Shown here piece by piece: positions 22,726 through 24,763 of a stretch of DNA of 24,763 nt (its first letter is position 1; every line of letters starts with the position of its first letter). The notes beneath the pieces were generated by a model, which had not been told where the DNA came from, made no database searches, and saw nothing but the letters and a program-made list of their open reading frames with translations. This DNA comes from Candidatus Thorarchaeota archaeon (GTDB taxonomy: Archaea > Asgardarchaeota > Thorarchaeia > Thorarchaeales > Thorarchaeaceae), in the NCBI GenBank assembly GCA_016840825.1, contig JAEORN010000010.1:1-24763 (forward strand). Direction: 5' to 3'. Position numbers and translations under genes: made by a program.

Positions 22726-23343
22726 ATGATGAATCGACTTGAAATTTTGTTAGTTATTCTAGTACCATTGATGTGCTTATTGACTGCAATAGTACTACCA
22801 TTATTTGGTCTCGTGCCATATGGAATCCATATTTTCGTTAGCATAATAGTGGTTGGCGCTAGCTTGTTCGTAACATTGATTCTAGTTGCGCGACAGAAAT
22901 ATAGTAGTTCAGAGGCGTTTACTATTCTACTAGCATCAATACTCTCTCTTATAGGCTATTTCTACACAATAGTGATTCTAGGGGGCTCTGTGTCTCTAAT
23001 ACCCCTAATCATTGACGTTACTCTCACGGGAGTTGGTATAATCCTATCATTATTATTAATGAGGAGAAGACCAATTGAAAGGATACAGGTCGAAGATTCC
23101 TCAGAGGAGAGTGCAGGTGAAAGTAAGCCGGAAAGTTCTCTACGCAGAACCCTTCGTATATGGAGAAAACCAATCCTATATGTTGTAGGCTTCATGGCCA
23201 TTGGTGTCATGGCTATGCTGATTATCAGACCCCCATCAACCATTTTAGATCTTCCTATTACCATTGGAGCAGGGATTCTATTTGGGTTACTTGGTGTATG
23301 CTATTTCGTAGGAACAGGTCGTACGAAAGTCGTAAGCAGCTAA
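22726..23343 (+). CDS. Polytopic membrane protein, family unknown
   Basis: A 205-residue protein with about six membrane segments: four in the first 112 residues (LLVILVPLMCLLTAIVL, then IHIFVSIIVVGASLFVTLIL, the LLASILSLIGYFYTIVIL region, and VTLTGVGIILSLLLM). A charged cytosolic loop (about 113-145, rich in E, S and R) follows, then two more spans (ILYVVGFMAIGVMAML, GAGILFGLLGVCYFVG). No transporter motif is recognised. ATG 22726 or 22729 is preceded by AGAGGAG. A short inverted repeat, GTGACT...AGTCAC (22685-22705), lies just upstream and could be an operator. Confidence 0.78.
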   Translation: MMNRLEILLVILVPLMCLLTAIVLPLFGLVPYGIHIFVSIIVVGASLFVTLILVARQKYSSSEAFTILLASILSLIGYFYTIVILGGSVSLIPLIIDVTLTGVGIILSLLLMRRRPIERIQVEDSSEESAGESKPESSLRRTLRIWRKPILYVVGFMAIGVMAMLIIRPPSTILDLPITIGAGILFGLLGVCYFVGTGRTKVVSS

Positions 23344-23394
23344 ATAATCATCCTTGGCAATTGAAGCAATATTGGTGATTCTTGATAAATAAGA

Positions 23395-23442
23395 GAAAAA
23401 CAAAAGGGAGAGAAAGAAGGAAAGCCTCGCTGGCTCTCCTTC
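23395..23442 (-). terminator. Terminator hairpin attached to the actin remnant
   Basis: GAAGGAAAGCC (23416-23426) pairs with GGCTCTCCTTC (23432-23442), giving an 11-bp stem with one wobble and a five-base loop. On the minus strand it is followed by a T-rich tail (TTTCTCTCCCTTTTG, then GTTTTTC). The order and tail match the terminator of the intact actin gene at 24006-24051, so it appears to have been duplicated together with the actin 3' end. Confidence 0.6.
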
Positions 23443-23451
23443 GTTTGCTAG

Positions 23452-23519
23452 TACGCTTGGATATAGAAGTGGATGAACTCTGGACCTTGCTCCTTGAATC
23501 TTTCTTTCGAAACCCGCAT
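23452..23519 (-). pseudogene. Decayed remnant of an actin C-terminus
   Basis: The 68 bases at 23452-23519 align without gaps to the last codons and 3' flank of the actin gene at 24061-24128. I count 49 identical bases (72%), rising to 39 of 47 over the part nearest the stop. Read on the minus strand, the remnant gives MRVSKERFKEQGPEFIHFYI against [20 protein letters not shown] in actin: 12 of 20 residues identical. The stop codon TAA has become CAA, and similarity fades beyond the ATG at 23519. The coding potential seen on the plus strand across this block (23382-23579) is therefore probably accidental. This is a truncated actin copy: a partial duplication or what is left of a deleted second gene. 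Confidence 0.75.
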
Positions 23520-23662
23520 TTCAAGAAGAGGTTGAAAGGGATTTCTGTTGATTGTCCCGATCTAGCGTTCTTTGTTTAAATGTGAAAGAAATATTGAGAG
23601 AATAGTTTCTTTTCGAAAGATTCTAATTCGAAGAATGTGACAAGCGTTCAGAGGTATTTGCA

Positions 23663-23875
23663 ATGTCTTCGCAGGAGAATCAAGAGTTCAAAGCCATCAA
23701 GATACTAACATACATCTTGGTAGCATTAACAATTATTGGAGGACTTATTGTTCTTAACACAGATTGGACAACGGACATTGTCTTGGCTGTCACAAGATTG
23801 GGATTCATGTTGTCTTTGGGTATTAGCGGGCTAACGCTAGCAATAGTGTCGCTTGCCGTCAGAAAGAAGAATTAG
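23663..23875 (+). CDS. Small two-span membrane protein
   Basis: A 70-residue protein with a polar N-terminus of about 14 residues and two membrane segments (LTYILVALTIIGGLIVL and LGFMLSLGISGLTLAIVSL), ending in a basic tail (VRKKN). Family not recognised. GAGGT lies about eight bases before ATG 23663. It sits between the actin remnant and the actin gene, on the opposite strand. Apart from the shared leader AGGTATTTGC there is no link to the small membrane protein at 20823-21056. Confidence 0.68.
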   Translation: MSSQENQEFKAIKILTYILVALTIIGGLIVLNTDWTTDIVLAVTRLGFMLSLGISGLTLAIVSLAVRKKN

Positions 23876-24005
23876 TAGAGACATGATAGGAAGTTGGTTA
23901 ACTGGAAGAATAACATATTCCAAAAATAAATAGGATGAGCAACGCTTGCTTTAGATGAATAGTTCCTGGATCAACCTAGTCACTGATTTCGGCATCGAAA
24001 CAGAC

Positions 24006-24051
24006 GGTAAAAAGGAGAGAAACGAAGGAGGGGAACGCTCCCCATCCTTCG
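24006..24051 (-). terminator. Actin gene terminator
   Basis: CGAAGGA (24023-24029) plus GGGGA pairs with TCCCC and TCCTTCG (up to 24051) around the loop ACGC, giving a 12-bp stem with one bulged A. On the minus strand, the T-rich tail TTTCTCTCCTTTTTAC follows. It lies 15 bases past the actin stop codon and would end actin transcription. Confidence 0.75.
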
Positions 24052-24065
24052 GAAACTAGGTACGC

Positions 24066-24763
24066 TTAGATACAGCGGTGGATGACCTCGGGGCCTTGCT
24101 CCTCGAACTCCTTGCGAGATACCCACATCTTCTGGAAGGTCTTCAGTGAAGCCAGGATGCTTCCGCCGATCCAGACTGAGTATTGTCTCTCGGGTGGAGC
24201 GATGATTCGGACCTCGATGTTCTCTGGGACTAGCTCGGTGATCTCTTTGTGGAGTCGTTCCTTGAGTCCTGGGAACATGGTTGAACCGCCTGAAAGGACG
24301 ATGTTAGCGTATAGGTCACGTCGCAAGTCAACGTCACAAGCCTTGATAGACTCGACAATGTGCTCATCGAGTGGCATTGTGTCTAGACCAATTGCGCTTG
24401 GATTGAAGAATAGCTCAGGTGCCTGGAAGCGCTCTGCGCCAACAGTGATTACCTCACCGTCTGGGAGCATGTAGGGCTTGTCAACACCAGCCTTGTCTGC
24501 AACGGTCCTCTCTCTCTCAGGATCAAGAGCAACGTAACAGAGCTTCTCCTTGACATCACGGACAATCTCTTTCTCTGCACCGCTCACGAATGAGTAACCT
24601 CTCTGTCTGAGAAGTCTGCGCAGGTACTCAGTAATATCACGTCCAGCAAGGTCAATTCTTCTGATCGCGTGGTTGATTGAGAATCCTTCGTACACAGGTA
24701 CGATGTGAGTGACACCGTCACCGGAGTCAATAACTAGACCAGTGGTCCTACCTGATGCGTACA
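24066..24763 (-). CDS. Asgard actin (partial; N-terminus off the right edge)
   Basis: The reading frame stays open through the right edge, so this is the last 231 residues of an actin, from YASGRTTG (Tyr143 in rabbit muscle numbering) to the C-terminus. The remaining length equals that of eukaryotic actin. Visible signatures are [11 protein letters not shown] (phosphate-2 loop, equivalent to D154 and D157), [48 protein letters not shown] (adenosine motif), [18 protein letters not shown], and the end [19 protein letters not shown]. It polymerises with ATP in the cytoplasm in related Asgard archaea. The DNA is more GC-rich than the neighbouring genes, consistent with codon bias of a highly expressed gene. 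A strong terminator follows, and a decayed copy of its 3' end lies at 23452-23519. Confidence 0.97.
   Translation of the reverse strand, partial: YASGRTTGLVIDSGDGVTHIVPVYEGFSINHAIRRIDLAGRDITEYLRRLLRQRGYSFVSGAEKEIVRDVKEKLCYVALDPERERTVADKAGVDKPYMLPDGEVITVGAERFQAPELFFNPSAIGLDTMPLDEHIVESIKACDVDLRRDLYANIVLSGGSTMFPGLKERLHKEITELVPENIEVRIIAPPERQYSVWIGGSILASLKTFQKMWVSRKEFEEQGPEVIHRCI

Noticed and set aside
23382..23579. Plus-strand 65-residue frame starting INKRKTKGRERRKAS
   Set aside because: It lies over the minus-strand actin remnant and terminator hairpin, so its coding appearance is explained by the antisense of the actin C-terminus.

Overview
The window reads as chromosomal DNA of an Asgard archaeon. 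The strongest sign is a eukaryote-type actin gene entering from the right edge on the minus strand, with the nucleotide-binding and C-terminal motifs of true actin. Archaeal DUF211, a DUF1922-like zinc ribbon, many purine-rich ribosome binding sites next to GTG, TTG and ATG starts, and TATA-type promoter elements agree. A Thorarchaeota-like lineage is my guess and cannot be proved from the sequence alone. No rRNA, tRNA, CRISPR array, transposase or integrase was seen.

Layout. (1) 1-3128: mostly small putative nucleic-acid-binding or unassigned proteins (two winged-helix candidates, a coiled-coil protein, a possible cyclin-fold protein), an orphan 2x[4Fe-4S] ferredoxin and DUF211. (2) 3357-5432: a small helix-turn-helix protein, the NiFe-hydrogenase maturation factor HypD, and a convergent MobA-like nucleotidyltransferase, all suggesting metallocofactor assembly. 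The 344-base gap that follows holds a possible structured RNA. (3) 5777-9354: a CPBP-like membrane protein, a histidinol-phosphatase/IMPase enzyme, a PAS histidine kinase, and a divergent ArsR-like regulator whose promoter carries a perfect 18-bp operator. (4) 9359-11883: a three-gene operon (zinc ribbon, unknown, PH-like membrane protein), then a small ORF coupled to an APH-type kinase. (5) 11943-14095 and 18428-20730: two clusters, each with a single GNAT, a tandem GNAT and an unrelated small-molecule enzyme (DinB-like or NUDIX). (6) 14125-17708: a ferredoxin with an N-terminal HTH, two unassigned proteins, and a membrane protein divergent from a TetR regulator across three palindromic operators. 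A methyltransferase follows TetR. (7) 20823-24763: small membrane proteins, a membrane-anchored alkaline phosphatase, and actin.

The most notable finding is a decayed minus-strand copy of the actin 3' end, including its terminator hairpin, 609 bp from the real one. It shows that the actin locus has undergone partial duplication or loss of a second copy. The two regulator-linked divergent promoters are the best-supported regulatory circuits. Starts were adjusted where a ribosome binding site favoured an internal codon. Functions come from motif recognition by eye, without database searches.
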